A stretch of 64,000 nucleotides of DNA from Pseudomonadota bacterium. Its GTDB lineage: Bacteria; Pseudomonadota; Alphaproteobacteria; Rhodobacterales; Rhodobacteraceae. Under the pieces are notes generated by a model. That model worked only from the letters and a program-made list of their open reading frames with translations, had not been told where the DNA came from and did no database searches. Below, piece by piece: positions 27,359 to 36,255 of the stretch (within the stretch, counting starts at the first letter, position 1; each line of letters opens with the position of its first letter). A program made the translations under genes and the position numbers. The stretch lies in contig JAIUPD010000003.1 in NCBI GenBank assembly GCA_020161615.1, forward strand, positions 62,001-126,000, read 5' to 3'.

Positions 27359-28132
27359 TCAAAAACCCCGCCACCGGCGCCAGATCAGCGCGGCACGGCG
27401 CAGGATTTCCGCCTCGGCCAGCCCCCCCCCCTGGGCAAGCGCGGGCCGGGCGCGGGCGCGGCGCAGCACGCCCTCGGCCCGCCAGGCGGCCCAGAGCGCG
27501 GGCCGGGTCCGGGGCGGCAGATCGCGGCGCAAGGCCGGCCGCGCCCGCCAGATCCGCTCCAGCCCGGTCTGCGCCAGCGCCGCCAGCGCCTCGCCCTCGG
27601 GCAGGCCGCGCCGGCCGGCGGCCTTGAGCGCGGGCAGCGCCAGCAGGTAATTCGCCAGCCCCTGCGCCGCGCCCAGGTCGGCCGCGGCCGGGCTGTCGGG
27701 CCCGCCCAGCGCCAGCACCGCGGCGCGCATCAGCGCCCCCCCGGTACCGTCGAGATACTCCCAGAGCGCGGGCTCCCCGTCGAAGGGCCGGGCGGTGCCG
27801 ATCTCGGCCTCGCGCGCGTCGATCATCGCGTGAAGGGGCGCCGCGGGCAGCCCCGCGCGGATCAGCGCCTGCAGGGGCGCCGCCACCTCATGCGCCTTCA
27901 TCTCTTCCAGATCCACGACCTCGCGCCAGAATTGCAGCCGCATGTGGGCGATCATCGGCTCACGCGTGACCCATGGCGCGCGCGCCAGTTCCAGATTGAA
28001 GGCATAGAGCGGGAACAGCGCGGCCCGCGCTGCCACCGGCGCCGCCATCGCGGCCAGGAAGCGGTCGGGATCGCCCTTGTCGACAAGGGCGGCGCAGGCA
28101 TTGATCGCGTCACGGTCCATGGCGCGCGGCAT
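27359..28132 (-). CDS. Squalene/phytoene synthase-like protein
   Basis: The 257-residue protein has the phytoene-synthase-superfamily helical pattern (LFPLYAFNLELAR, MRLQFWREVVD, ALQALIRAGLPAAPLHAMIDARE). The two Asp-rich metal motifs of true prenyl synthases are not conserved. It is close in length and pattern to the NDUFAF6-like branch, linked in mitochondria to complex I assembly. Enzyme activity is therefore doubtful and an assembly-factor role is only an inference. Confidence 0.75.
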   Translation of the reverse strand: MPRAMDRDAINACAALVDKGDPDRFLAAMAAPVAARAALFPLYAFNLELARAPWVTREPMIAHMRLQFWREVVDLEEMKAHEVAAPLQALIRAGLPAAPLHAMIDAREAEIGTARPFDGEPALWEYLDGTGGALMRAAVLALGGPDSPAAADLGAAQGLANYLLALPALKAAGRRGLPEGEALAALAQTGLERIWRARPALRRDLPPRTRPALWAAWRAEGVLRRARARPALAQGGGLAEAEILRRAALIWRRWRGF

Positions 28133-28153
28133 AGCGCGGCGCGGGGTCGCGCG

Positions 28154-29137
28154 CTAGCCCCCGTTCAGGAAGGCCGCGACGCGGGCCAGGGTTTCGGGAT
28201 CGTCCACCACCGACAGATGCGAGGCCCCGGTCAGCGCATACTGCCCCCGGTCGGTCAGGGCGCTGAAAGTCGGCTCATAGGCCTCGGCCAGAAAAGCCTC
28301 GTCCGCGCGCCCCGCCAGCAGCAGGAAGGGCGGCAGCGCCGCGATCTCGGCCCGCCAATCGCGCCGCGGCGCGTAGGAGGTGTTCAGGCGAAAGGAATAG
28401 GCCCGCGTGGCCGTGGCCCCCTGCGGGCCGTCCAGCACGCTGTCGGGAAAGCGGAACTGGATCACGGGCAGATGATTCAGCACCCGGATGCCGACTGCAT
28501 TCAGCATGGTCAGCCCGATGATGCGCCGTGTCATCACCCGGGCCCAGCCACCGGACTCGGGCCGCGCGGTCGGCGCGTCGTATTGCACGAAGGGCGCCAG
28601 CAGCACCGCCCGCTCGATCAGCGCGCCCTGATCGCCACCCGCGAAGCGGATCACCAGACCGCCGCCCGAGGAATGGCCCAGCATCGCCACCCTCTGCCCG
28701 GGCCGGGCCTGATCGGCGATGAGGTCGGCAAGATCATCCTCGAATTGGCCGATGTAATCGATATCGCCACGGCGCGCGGGCGCCGGCCCATGTCCGCGCA
28801 AATCCGGCGCCACCACGTCGAACCCCGCCGCCGCCAGACCGGCGCCCAGCCGGGCGAATTGCGCGCCATGCCAGCCCGAGCCATGCACGGCCACCACCAG
28901 CATCGCGTCTTCCCGGGCCGCGTCCCAGCGCCGATAGCCCAGCTCGGCGCCGTCCCGTGCTCGGTAGCGTTGCAGATCGGGCAGCGCGCTGCCGCTCAGC
29001 GCGCTGAAATCCAGCCCCCCGCCCTCGGCCCTGAGATCCTCGACCGGGCGGTCGCTGGCGATCAGGCCCAGGGCGATCCCGCCGGAAATGGCAAGGCTCA
29101 GCGCCGCCGAAATCGCAATCTTGCTCAACAGATTCAT
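28154..29137 (-). CDS. Alpha/beta hydrolase (lysophospholipase-like), membrane-anchored
   Basis: The 327-residue protein has an N-terminal hydrophobic helix (residues about 6-28) that can anchor or export it. The hydrolase fold follows: HGSGWHGAQF oxyanion region, nucleophile elbow GHSSGGG, DVVAPDLRGHG, and a late GASHLSV histidine. It is expected to cleave esters or lipids at the membrane or in the periplasm. Its start overlaps the stop of the methyltransferase gene by 4 bases. Confidence 0.85.
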   Translation of the reverse strand: MNLLSKIAISAALSLAISGGIALGLIASDRPVEDLRAEGGGLDFSALSGSALPDLQRYRARDGAELGYRRWDAAREDAMLVVAVHGSGWHGAQFARLGAGLAAAGFDVVAPDLRGHGPAPARRGDIDYIGQFEDDLADLIADQARPGQRVAMLGHSSGGGLVIRFAGGDQGALIERAVLLAPFVQYDAPTARPESGGWARVMTRRIIGLTMLNAVGIRVLNHLPVIQFRFPDSVLDGPQGATATRAYSFRLNTSYAPRRDWRAEIAALPPFLLLAGRADEAFLAEAYEPTFSALTDRGQYALTGASHLSVVDDPETLARVAAFLNGG

Positions 29138-29817
29138 GCAGGCTCCACCACCAACAGACGATAATCGTAACTCTCGCCCCAGCGCTTCCAGAGCGCGATC
29201 TCGGCCCGGAAGGCGGCGACCAGATCGGCGTCACGCTCCCCGGCCAGCGCGACCTCCAGCGGGTCGTAATAGCGCGCCCAGCCGGCGCGGCCGATCCAGC
29301 GCGCGCCCAGCACCCGCCAGCCCGCCGCCGCGACCTCGGCCTCCAGCGCCGCGGCATCGCGCATCGCGACGCCTTCGGCGGCGAAGAAGTCGGTCACCGC
29401 TTGCGGCCGCGCCGGCCCGGCCCAGCACAGATCCGAGAAGGCCACCCGCCCGCCCGGGGCCAGCACCCCGCGCCAGGCGTCCAACGCCCGGCCGATGCCG
29501 AGGTTATAGACCGCGCCCGCCGACCAGATCAGGTCCCAAGGTCCCCGGGGCGGCGCGGCCATATCGCCCTGCCGGGCGCTGACCGCCGGATATTTGCTGG
29601 CGACCAGGGCCACGAAGTCGGGCGCCGCATCCAGGGCCATGACGCGCCCCTGCGGCGCCGCGGCCAGCAGCATCCCGGTATCCGCCCCCGTACCGCAGCC
29701 CGCGTCCAGAATGCGCGCATCGGCCCGGGTTCCCGCCACGCCCAGCGCCCAGCGCAGGCTTTCGGCATCGCCCGGTCCGGCGCGGTCCAGCCGCAGGAAA
29801 AGGTCCACAAGGCTCAT
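29134..29817 (-). CDS. Class I SAM-dependent methyltransferase
   Basis: The 227-residue protein has motif I ILDAGCGTGADTGML near residues 36-50, then VMALDAAPDFV and the GDMAAPPRGPWDLIWSAGAVYNLG core. It methylates an unknown small molecule. The start MSLVDLFLRLDRA at 29817 has a GGAGGT six bases upstream and is preferred over an 11-codon extension. It is coupled to the downstream hydrolase. Confidence 0.86.
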   Translation of the reverse strand: MSLVDLFLRLDRAGPGDAESLRWALGVAGTRADARILDAGCGTGADTGMLLAAAPQGRVMALDAAPDFVALVASKYPAVSARQGDMAAPPRGPWDLIWSAGAVYNLGIGRALDAWRGVLAPGGRVAFSDLCWAGPARPQAVTDFFAAEGVAMRDAAALEAEVAAAGWRVLGARWIGRAGWARYYDPLEVALAGERDADLVAAFRAEIALWKRWGESYDYRLLVVEPA

Positions 29818-29894
29818 GCCGCACCTCCGGCGCTGCGCGTGATCGGCCACTCACGACTCATGGTGCCGAGGCCTAGTCCCGGGTGCCCCACGCG

Positions 29895-31520
29895 TCAACC
29901 CAGCGCGGCGACAGCCCCGTCCTGGATAAGTTTCCACTGGATCGCATCCAGCAGCGCGCTGAACGAAGCATCGACTATGTTCGGGCTGACCCCGACCGTG
30001 GACCAGCGCCGCCCGCTGCCATCCTCGCTGTCGATGATGACGCGGGTCACGGCCTCGGTCCCGCCCTGGGTGATGCGGACCTTGAAATCCACCAGTTGCA
30101 TGTCCTCGATCGAGGCCTGATAGGGTCCCAGATCCTTGGCCAGCGCCTTGGCCAGCGCGTTGACCGGGCCGCGGTCGGTGCCGGTCTCGTCGGTCGATTC
30201 ACTGACCGAGAGCACCTTGTCCTTGCCGATCTTCACCACCACCACCGCCTCGGACACGCTGACCATCTGGTCGTAGCGGTTCTTGCGCCGTTCGACCGTG
30301 ACGCGGTAGCGCTTGATCTCGAAGAAGCGCGGCAAGAGGCCCAGCTCGGCCCGCGCCAGCAGTTCGAAACTGGCCTGGGCGCCGTCATAGGCATAGCCCT
30401 GATCCTCGCGCGCCTTGACCACATCGAGGATGCGGGCGAGCCGCGGATCGCCGGGCGCCACCTCGATCCCCGCCGCGGCGAGGCGCGCGCGCAGGTTCGA
30501 CTGGCCGGCCTGGTTCGACATGGGGATGACGCGGGCATTGCCGACCAGCGCCGGGTCCACATGCTCATAGGTCGTGGGATCCTTGAGGATCGCGCTCGCA
30601 TGCAGCCCCGCCTTGTGGGCAAAGGCCGAGGCCCCGACATAGGGCGCGCTGCGCAGCGGCACCCGGTTCAGGATGTCGTCGAGCTGCCGCGAGAGCCTGA
30701 CCAGCCCGCTCAGGGCCTCCCGCGCCACGCCGGTCTCGAAGCGGCTGGCATAGGGTTCCTTCAGCAAGAGCGTTGGGATGAGACTGGTCAGATTGGCGTT
30801 GCCGCAGCGCTCGCCCAGCCCGTTCAGCGTGCCCTGGATCTGGCGCACGCCCGCATCCACCGCTGCCAGCGAACAGGCCACCGCATTGCCGGTGTCGTCA
30901 TGACAATGGATGCCCAGCCGGTCGCCGGGGATGCCCGCCGCGATCACCTCGGCCACGATCCGCCCCACCTCGGCCGGCAGCGTCCCGCCGTTGGTGTCAC
31001 ACAGCACAACCCAGCGCGCGCCCGCCTCGTGGGCCGCTTTCAGGGCCTCCAGCGCGTAGCCGGGGTTCGCCTTGTAGCCGTCGAAGAAATGCTCGGCATC
31101 GAACAAGGCCTCGCGCCCCTCGGCCACCATATGCGCGACGGACTCGCGGATATTGACCAGGTTTTCTTCCAGCGTGATGCCCAGCGCGGTGGTGACGTGG
31201 AAATCATGGGTCTTGCCGACGAGGCACACCGCGCGCGTCCCGGCGTTCATCACCGCCGCCAACACCTCGTCATTGGCGGCCGAGCGCCCGGCCCGCTTGG
31301 TCATGCCGAAAGCGGTGAAGGTGGCCTTCAGATCCGGCCGCGTCTCGAAAAAGTCGCTGTCGGTCGGATTCGCGCCGGGCCAGCCGCCCTCAATGTAATC
31401 GACCCCTAGCGCGTCCAGCGCGCTGGCGATGGCGGCCTTCTCGGGGGTCGAGAATTGCACGCCCTGGGTCTGCTGCCCGTCGCGCAGGGTGGTGTCGTAG
31501 AGATAAAGGCGTTCGGTCAC
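29895..31520 (-). CDS. cimA: (R)-citramalate synthase CimA
   Basis: The 541-residue protein condenses pyruvate and acetyl-CoA to citramalate, opening the threonine-independent route to isoleucine. It has the DRE-TIM start LYLYDTTLRDGQQ, the metal site HCHDDTGNA, and a C-terminal LeuA-type regulatory domain (VRITQGGTEAVTRVI). The GTG start at 31520 has GGGAG six bases upstream and gives the expected N-terminus. Length and the TQGVQFS segment after the active-site arginine favour CimA over 2-isopropylmalate synthase. Confidence 0.9.
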   Translation of the reverse strand: MTERLYLYDTTLRDGQQTQGVQFSTPEKAAIASALDALGVDYIEGGWPGANPTDSDFFETRPDLKATFTAFGMTKRAGRSAANDEVLAAVMNAGTRAVCLVGKTHDFHVTTALGITLEENLVNIRESVAHMVAEGREALFDAEHFFDGYKANPGYALEALKAAHEAGARWVVLCDTNGGTLPAEVGRIVAEVIAAGIPGDRLGIHCHDDTGNAVACSLAAVDAGVRQIQGTLNGLGERCGNANLTSLIPTLLLKEPYASRFETGVAREALSGLVRLSRQLDDILNRVPLRSAPYVGASAFAHKAGLHASAILKDPTTYEHVDPALVGNARVIPMSNQAGQSNLRARLAAAGIEVAPGDPRLARILDVVKAREDQGYAYDGAQASFELLARAELGLLPRFFEIKRYRVTVERRKNRYDQMVSVSEAVVVVKIGKDKVLSVSESTDETGTDRGPVNALAKALAKDLGPYQASIEDMQLVDFKVRITQGGTEAVTRVIIDSEDGSGRRWSTVGVSPNIVDASFSALLDAIQWKLIQDGAVAALG

Positions 31521-31546
31521 ACCAAGCTCCCGGGGCAAAGGGTGAC

Positions 31547-31696
31547 GGTGCGTGCAAGCACGCACCCTACGGGGCGGGACTTTGCAGGATGCGTGCTTGC
31601 ACGCATCATCCCGAGGCGACGGATCAGGGCCTCGTAGGGTGGGGTTTCACCCCACCACCCCCGTTCGCGCTTGGTGGGGTGAAACCCCACCCTACG
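31547..31696. repeat. Cluster of REP-like palindromes between cimA and cysS
   Basis: Four hairpins are packed into 150 bp. GGTGCGTGC-AA-GCACGCACC is at 31547-31566 and GATGCGTGC-TT-GCACGCATC follows at about 31588-31607. Then a perfect 25-nt inverted repeat with arms 31633-31657 and 31672-31696 begins CGTAGGGTGGGG; each arm also folds as GGTGGGG-TTTCA-CCCCACC. The shared CCCTAC/GTAGGGT edges show these are members of one REP-like family. They differ from the GGATATTT elements elsewhere in the window. Confidence 0.85.
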
Positions 31697-31707
31697 GGCG
31701 ACGCTCA

Positions 31708-33144
31708 TCACAGCCCCTCCAGCTTCGCCGGATCGAACCCCGCGCCGGGCACCAGCTCCACGCCTTCCTTCGACATCCGCACCTCGACCCCGGCGGCGAT
31801 CAGCGCCGATTTGAGCGCGTCGACCGGGGCAAAATCCTTGGAGGCCATGGCGGCGGCGCGGAGCGCATGCATCTTTTGCGCGAGATGCGCCAAACGGGAC
31901 GTAGAACCAGCGCCGAAAGACATTACGAACGACGCTTGCGCCCGGTTATACTCGGCGCGGGCATCGTCGGACAGGAAGCCCATGAATCTCGCGTGATCCA
32001 GCAACTTCTGTGGTTGTGACCTGAGCGCTCGCAAGTATGTCAACGCGAGGTGAGTGTTCAAGTCGTCCCCGAGTGCCTCCAACAGCTTCTCGTCAGCCTG
32101 AAAATCCTCCGCCGGAGCCGGATGCAGGTCGCAGGTCAAATGCATCCAATCGTCGAGCGCCTGTTTGGCCTCGCGCGCCTTCTCCGCCGTCCAGTCCATC
32201 GGCTTGCGGTAATGCGTGGACAGCATGACAAACCGGATCACCTCGCCCGGATAGCCCTGCTCCAGGAGTTCCCGCACGGTGAAGAAATTGCCCAGCGACT
32301 TGGACATCTTCTTGCTTTCGACCAGCAGCATCTCGTTATGCATCCAGACGCGGGCGAAATCGGCGCCGGGATGGGCGCAGCAGCTTTGCGCCACCTCGTT
32401 CTCGTGGTGCGGGAATTGCAGGTCGATGCCGCCGCCGTGGATGTCGAACGAGGCGCCGAGCAATTCATAGCTCATCGCCGAGCATTCGATATGCCAGCCG
32501 GGCCGCCCCCGGCCCCAAGGCGAGTCCCACCCCGGCAGCGAGGCATCGGACGGTTTCCACAGCACGAAATCCATCGGATCGCGCTTGTAGGGCGCGACTT
32601 CCACGCGGGCGCCGGCGATCATGTCATCGACCGACCGACCCGAGAGCCGCCCGTACTCGGGATAGGACCGCACGTCGAACAGCACATGGCCCGAGACCTC
32701 GTAGGCGTGGCCGCGCTCGATCAGCCCCTCGATCATGGCCACCATCGCGCCGATATACTGGGTCGCCCGGGGTTCTGCGGTCGGGCGCAGCGCGCCCAGC
32801 GCGTCCATGTCGGCGTGATACCAGCCGATGGTTTCCTCGGTCCGCTGGTGGATCAGCTCCTCCAGCGTTCCCACGGCGCCAGCCTCCTGCCGGGCTAGGG
32901 CGGTGGCGTTGATCTTGTCGTCCACATCGGTGAAATTGCGGACATAGGTGACATGCTCCTCGCCATAGACATGGCGCAGGAGCCGGAACAGCGTGTCGAA
33001 GACCACCACCGGCCGGGCATTCCCCAGATGGGCGCGGTCATAAACCGTGGGGCCGCAGACATACATCCGCACGTTCCGGGGGTCGAAGGGAGTGAACTCC
33101 TCCTTCGAGCGGGTGCGCGTGTTGTAGAGCCGGATGGCGGTCAT
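31708..33144 (-). CDS. cysS: Cysteinyl-tRNA synthetase
   Basis: The 478-residue class I synthetase charges tRNA-Cys in the cytoplasm. It has the Zn ligand C30 in [10 protein letters not shown], the HIGH-type HLGN at 39-42, a second Zn region [14 protein letters not shown], and the KMSKS loop. Part of the C-terminal third (about 31880-32180) uses rarer codons such as ACA, CGA, TCA, CAA, CCA, AGA and GTA, unlike the rest of the gene, though the reading frame and fold are intact. That may mark an old recombination event. Confidence 0.96.
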   Translation of the reverse strand: MTAIRLYNTRTRSKEEFTPFDPRNVRMYVCGPTVYDRAHLGNARPVVVFDTLFRLLRHVYGEEHVTYVRNFTDVDDKINATALARQEAGAVGTLEELIHQRTEETIGWYHADMDALGALRPTAEPRATQYIGAMVAMIEGLIERGHAYEVSGHVLFDVRSYPEYGRLSGRSVDDMIAGARVEVAPYKRDPMDFVLWKPSDASLPGWDSPWGRGRPGWHIECSAMSYELLGASFDIHGGGIDLQFPHHENEVAQSCCAHPGADFARVWMHNEMLLVESKKMSKSLGNFFTVRELLEQGYPGEVIRFVMLSTHYRKPMDWTAEKAREAKQALDDWMHLTCDLHPAPAEDFQADEKLLEALGDDLNTHLALTYLRALRSQPQKLLDHARFMGFLSDDARAEYNRAQASFVMSFGAGSTSRLAHLAQKMHALRAAAMASKDFAPVDALKSALIAAGVEVRMSKEGVELVPGAGFDPAKLEGL

Positions 33145-33346
33145 GGCCTCTCCCCTATCCGCATTCCATAAAGAAACACCCCCGCGCGGGGTGGGCTGCG
33201 AACTTTTCTTGGGGAAAAGACGACCGCCCCGCGCGAGCCTCAGCTCAGCGGGTAATGCAGCAAATGATGATGCGCAGCGTCGTCATGGGTCTGGCGATAG
33301 CACCACGGCCCCGGCCGCGCAAGCACAGAGCGCAGGGCCCCAGCGT

Positions 33347-34279
33347 TCAGCGCCCCATCGGCCCGACCGGGCGTCGCCGCCCGGCGCGGATCTCGCGCCA
33401 GGTCATGATCAGGCCGCCCGCCACGACGATCAGCGCGCCCAGGATGCTGACGCTGTCGGGCCAGAGGTCGAAGACCAGGATGTCATAGGCCGCGGCCCAG
33501 AGGAGCGTCGCGTACCAGAAAGGGGCGACGAAACTCGCCTCGGCCCGCTGGTTGGCGCCGAGATAGAGGATCTGCGCCGAGACCATGATCGTGCCCAGCG
33601 CCACCAGCAGCGCCCAGACGCCCGCGCCCTCGGGCCAGACGAAGACCGGGATCGCGGCCAGGCAGGCGATCACCGTCCCCATGCCGTTGTTGATGGCCAT
33701 CGTCCGGCCCGGCGGTTCGGTGGTGGCCAGCCGCTTGATGGCGATGGCCTCGATCCCCATGGCGGCGGCGGCGCCCAGCGCCAGCAGGGCCGCGGGCTGG
33801 ATCATGCCCGCCCCGGGCCTGAGCAGCACCAGCGCCCCCGAGAGGGCCACCAGCGCCGCCAGCCAACGCCAGGGGCCGACCTTCTCGCCCAGGATGACGC
33901 CCGCGAAGAGCATGGTGGCGACCGGCGACAGGAAGCTCAGCGCGTTCACGTCGGACAAGGGCAGATGCCGGGCCGCGCTGAACATGAGGAAGGTCGCAAG
34001 CCACCCCAGCCCCGTCCGCAATGCGTGCAGACCCCAGTTCGGCCGCGGTGCGCCGCCCGGCGGCTCGCTCCAGGCGCGCAGCCCGGCGACGCGGCGCATG
34101 AGCAGGAAACTGGCGACGGCGAGGAAGCCGAAGAGAAACCGCGCCTGGCTGAGCATCAGGGCCGGGACCGTCATCCCCATCGTGCCATTGCCCAGCGCCT
34201 TGGCGATGAGCGTCGTTGCCGCGACCAGCATCGTGCAGGTCAGCATCAGGGCGACGGCGAGCGGGAGGGAGGGGCGCAT
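33347..34279 (-). CDS. DMT-superfamily (EamA) transporter
   Basis: The 310-residue protein has ten hydrophobic helices in two EamA repeats (LSFLSPVATMLFAGVILGEK in the first, PFWYATLLWAAAYDILVFDLWPD in the second). It is an inner-membrane exporter or permease for an unknown metabolite. The start MRPSLPLAVALML at 34279 gives a first helix; the upstream extension is not membrane-like. The 200 bp between it and cysS holds nothing I can identify. Confidence 0.86.
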   Translation of the reverse strand: MRPSLPLAVALMLTCTMLVAATTLIAKALGNGTMGMTVPALMLSQARFLFGFLAVASFLLMRRVAGLRAWSEPPGGAPRPNWGLHALRTGLGWLATFLMFSAARHLPLSDVNALSFLSPVATMLFAGVILGEKVGPWRWLAALVALSGALVLLRPGAGMIQPAALLALGAAAAMGIEAIAIKRLATTEPPGRTMAINNGMGTVIACLAAIPVFVWPEGAGVWALLVALGTIMVSAQILYLGANQRAEASFVAPFWYATLLWAAAYDILVFDLWPDSVSILGALIVVAGGLIMTWREIRAGRRRPVGPMGR

Positions 34280-34340
34280 GCAGGGATCCGCGTCAGGGCA
34301 GCGGCACCCTAGACGCTTCACAGGCGAATGAAAAGCCGGG

Positions 34341-34694
34341 CTACCCGTCCCGCGGACCCCGGACCAGCGATTGCACGACATAGACGAGGATGGCGAAACC
34401 GACCGCGCCAACAGCGGCAATGCCGCCCAGCACCAGCCAGTCGATCGGCCCGCCCATGTCCGACAGTTGCGACGAGGTGACGGCCAGCACGAACCAGACC
34501 GCGCCGATGGCCCCCACCGGCATCGACAGTTGCGCCCAGAGGAATTTCCGCATGCTCATCGCCCGGTCGCGGATCAGCACATAGAGGTAAAGCCCGGTGA
34601 TCAGCGCCGCGAGGGCGACGAGCGCCCAGAAGACGCCCTGTCCGAACATCTCTTCCCAGACGGCGATGAGGGTGGCGAAGGTCAGGTCTTTCAT
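34341..34694 (-). CDS. DUF5368-like membrane protein
   Basis: The 117-residue protein has three hydrophobic segments (FWALVALAALITGLYLYVLI, PVGAIGAVWFVLAV, IDWLVLGGIAAVGAVGFAILVYVVQ). I recognise it from memory as DUF5368, a small family often beside SQR-type flavoproteins in Rhodobacteraceae. The start at 34694 has GAGGAG upstream, which overlaps the last codons of the SQR gene, so the two are coupled. It may anchor SQR or carry electrons or sulfur across the membrane; this is inference. Confidence 0.72.
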   Translation of the reverse strand: MKDLTFATLIAVWEEMFGQGVFWALVALAALITGLYLYVLIRDRAMSMRKFLWAQLSMPVGAIGAVWFVLAVTSSQLSDMGGPIDWLVLGGIAAVGAVGFAILVYVVQSLVRGPRDG

Positions 34695-34704
34695 CGCAGC
34701 CTCC

Positions 34705-36021
34705 TCAGGCCAGGCCGCGCAGCATGGCATTATAGGTGGGTTTCAGGGCGACTTCCTTCATCAGCCACGAGATCCAGAGCTCCTCGAGCGGCGCGATGAT
34801 CCCGGGGAACGAGGGGGTCAGGTTGTCGTTGTAATCGAATTCGATCAGCATGGCCCGGCCGATGCGGGTGATCATCGGGCAGGAGGTATAGCCGTTGAAG
34901 GTCGCCGTCCCCTCGCGCCCGGCCAGTTCCGACACCAGGTGATCCTCGACCACCGGCTGGTGCCATTTGACGCTGGCCGCGGTCTTGCCCTTCGGCACCC
35001 CGGCGATGTCGCCCAGGCCAAAGATGTTGGGATAGCGCAGGTGGCGCAGCGTCTGGCGGTCGACCTCGATCCAGCCCTGATCCAGCCAGCGGTCGCCCCA
35101 GCTGAGGCCCGAGTCGCGGATCACTTGCGGTGCGCGCTGGGGCGGGATGACGTTGATGAAATCATAGGCCGTGGTCACATCGCCCTCCGGCGTGGCATAG
35201 GTCGCCTCGCGCCGCTGGGGATCGATGGCCTTGAGCACATGGTCATGGCGCACCGCGATCCCGCGCTCGTCGAACAACTGCCGGACGCGGTGATGGACGA
35301 TCGGCACGCCGAACAGCGTCTGGTTCTGGGCGTTGTAGGTCAGTTGCACCCGGTCGCGGTTGCCCTTGCGGCGGGCGATATCCTCGGCCAGGAAGGTGAT
35401 CTTCAGCGGCGCCCCGGCGCATTTCATCTCAGTCGCGGGACGGCCGAACAGGCCCACCCCGCCCCGGTCGGTGAAACGGTCCAGTTCACGCCAGCTGAGT
35501 TCGGCGTATTCCGGTCCGGCGTAATGCGCGCTGACCCCATCGCGCCCCACCAGGTCCAGCGAAAAGCCCTCGATCGCGTCCCAGTCGAGTGTGAGCCCTG
35601 TCGCCACGATCAGGTAATCATAGGCCAGCACGCGGCCGCCCGTGGTGGTGACGGTCTGCGCCACCGGGTCCAGCCCGGCCGCATGCTCGGGCACCCATTC
35701 CACGCCCCGGGGCAGCCAGCCGGCGGTCGGGCTGACGGCATAGCCGGCGGGCTTCAGCCCTGCCGCGATCAGGGTGAAACCGGGCTGATACCAATGCTGC
35801 TGGCGGGCATCGACAACGGTGATGGTCGCCCCCTCCAGCCGATTGGCCAGGCGGTTGGCCATGGCCGTGCCCCCGGCGCCCGCCCCCAGGATGACGATCC
35901 GCGCCGAGGTCCGCAGCCTTTCCGCCCGGGCGCCCCGCCCCGAGGCCGCCAGCGCCGCCCCGCCCGCCGCCAGTCCCAGAAAGGCGCGGCGCGAGGCATT
36001 CAGGGTCAGGGGGCGTGCCAT
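34705..36021 (-). CDS. Type II-like sulfide:quinone oxidoreductase with Tat signal
   Basis: The 438-residue flavoprotein begins with a twin-arginine export signal (SRRAFLGLAAGGAALAAS, residues 10-27), then the FAD-binding IVILGAGAGGTAMANRL (residues 42-58). It has the two redox cysteines of type II SQR, C201 in EMKCAGAPLK and C381 in GYTSCPMIT. It should oxidise sulfide to bound sulfur and pass electrons to quinone. The start MARPLTL at 36021 has GGAGA five bases upstream; MKIGDA, six codons earlier, is possible. A Tat signal on this SQR type is unusual. Confidence 0.87.
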   Translation of the reverse strand: MARPLTLNASRRAFLGLAAGGAALAASGRGARAERLRTSARIVILGAGAGGTAMANRLANRLEGATITVVDARQQHWYQPGFTLIAAGLKPAGYAVSPTAGWLPRGVEWVPEHAAGLDPVAQTVTTTGGRVLAYDYLIVATGLTLDWDAIEGFSLDLVGRDGVSAHYAGPEYAELSWRELDRFTDRGGVGLFGRPATEMKCAGAPLKITFLAEDIARRKGNRDRVQLTYNAQNQTLFGVPIVHHRVRQLFDERGIAVRHDHVLKAIDPQRREATYATPEGDVTTAYDFINVIPPQRAPQVIRDSGLSWGDRWLDQGWIEVDRQTLRHLRYPNIFGLGDIAGVPKGKTAASVKWHQPVVEDHLVSELAGREGTATFNGYTSCPMITRIGRAMLIEFDYNDNLTPSFPGIIAPLEELWISWLMKEVALKPTYNAMLRGLA

Positions 36022-36128
36022 GGCGTCTCCGATCTTCATATTCCATATATCGAATGTATTTGCGTGTTCGCGGCCCGGAAGACAAGCGGCCGCGCTGCGA
36101 CAGCCTGTCGCGCCCCGCCGTTCCTTGA

Positions 36129-36150
36129 GACCAGTATTGGGACCAGTATT
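36129..36150. promoter_or_regulatory. Tandem direct repeat GACCAGTATT upstream of SQR
   Basis: Two copies of GACCAGTATT at 36129-36138 and 36141-36150 are spaced 12 bp apart. On the leftward strand the second one supplies AATACT at 36150-36145, which is where a -10 box would lie for a promoter activated from the FNR box at 36173-36186. The repeats could be the operator for the divergent Rrf2 regulator. Confidence 0.5.
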
Positions 36151-36172
36151 CCCCGGGGGCGAGGGCGGGGAT

Positions 36173-36186
36173 TTGATCTCAATCAA
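36173..36186. promoter_or_regulatory. FNR/FnrL-type box (TTGAT-CTCA-ATCAA)
   Basis: The site matches the FNR consensus TTGAT-N4-ATCAA at all ten fixed positions. Its centre is 41.5 bp from a predicted leftward start near 36138, the class II activator position, with AATACT as -10. It lies between the SQR operon and the Rrf2 gene, so low oxygen (FnrL) or nitric oxide (a Dnr/Nnr-type regulator) may control one or both. Confidence 0.75.
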
Positions 36187-36255
36187 GGCGGGCACGGGAA
36201 ATAAACGTAACCCTGTCTCGCATCTATCCCTGTTCCTGGTATCCCGGAGATCCCG

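Noticed and set aside
33145-33346. Possible tRNA or small gene between cysS and the DMT transporter
   Set aside because: No cloverleaf, terminator or coding frame can be drawn.
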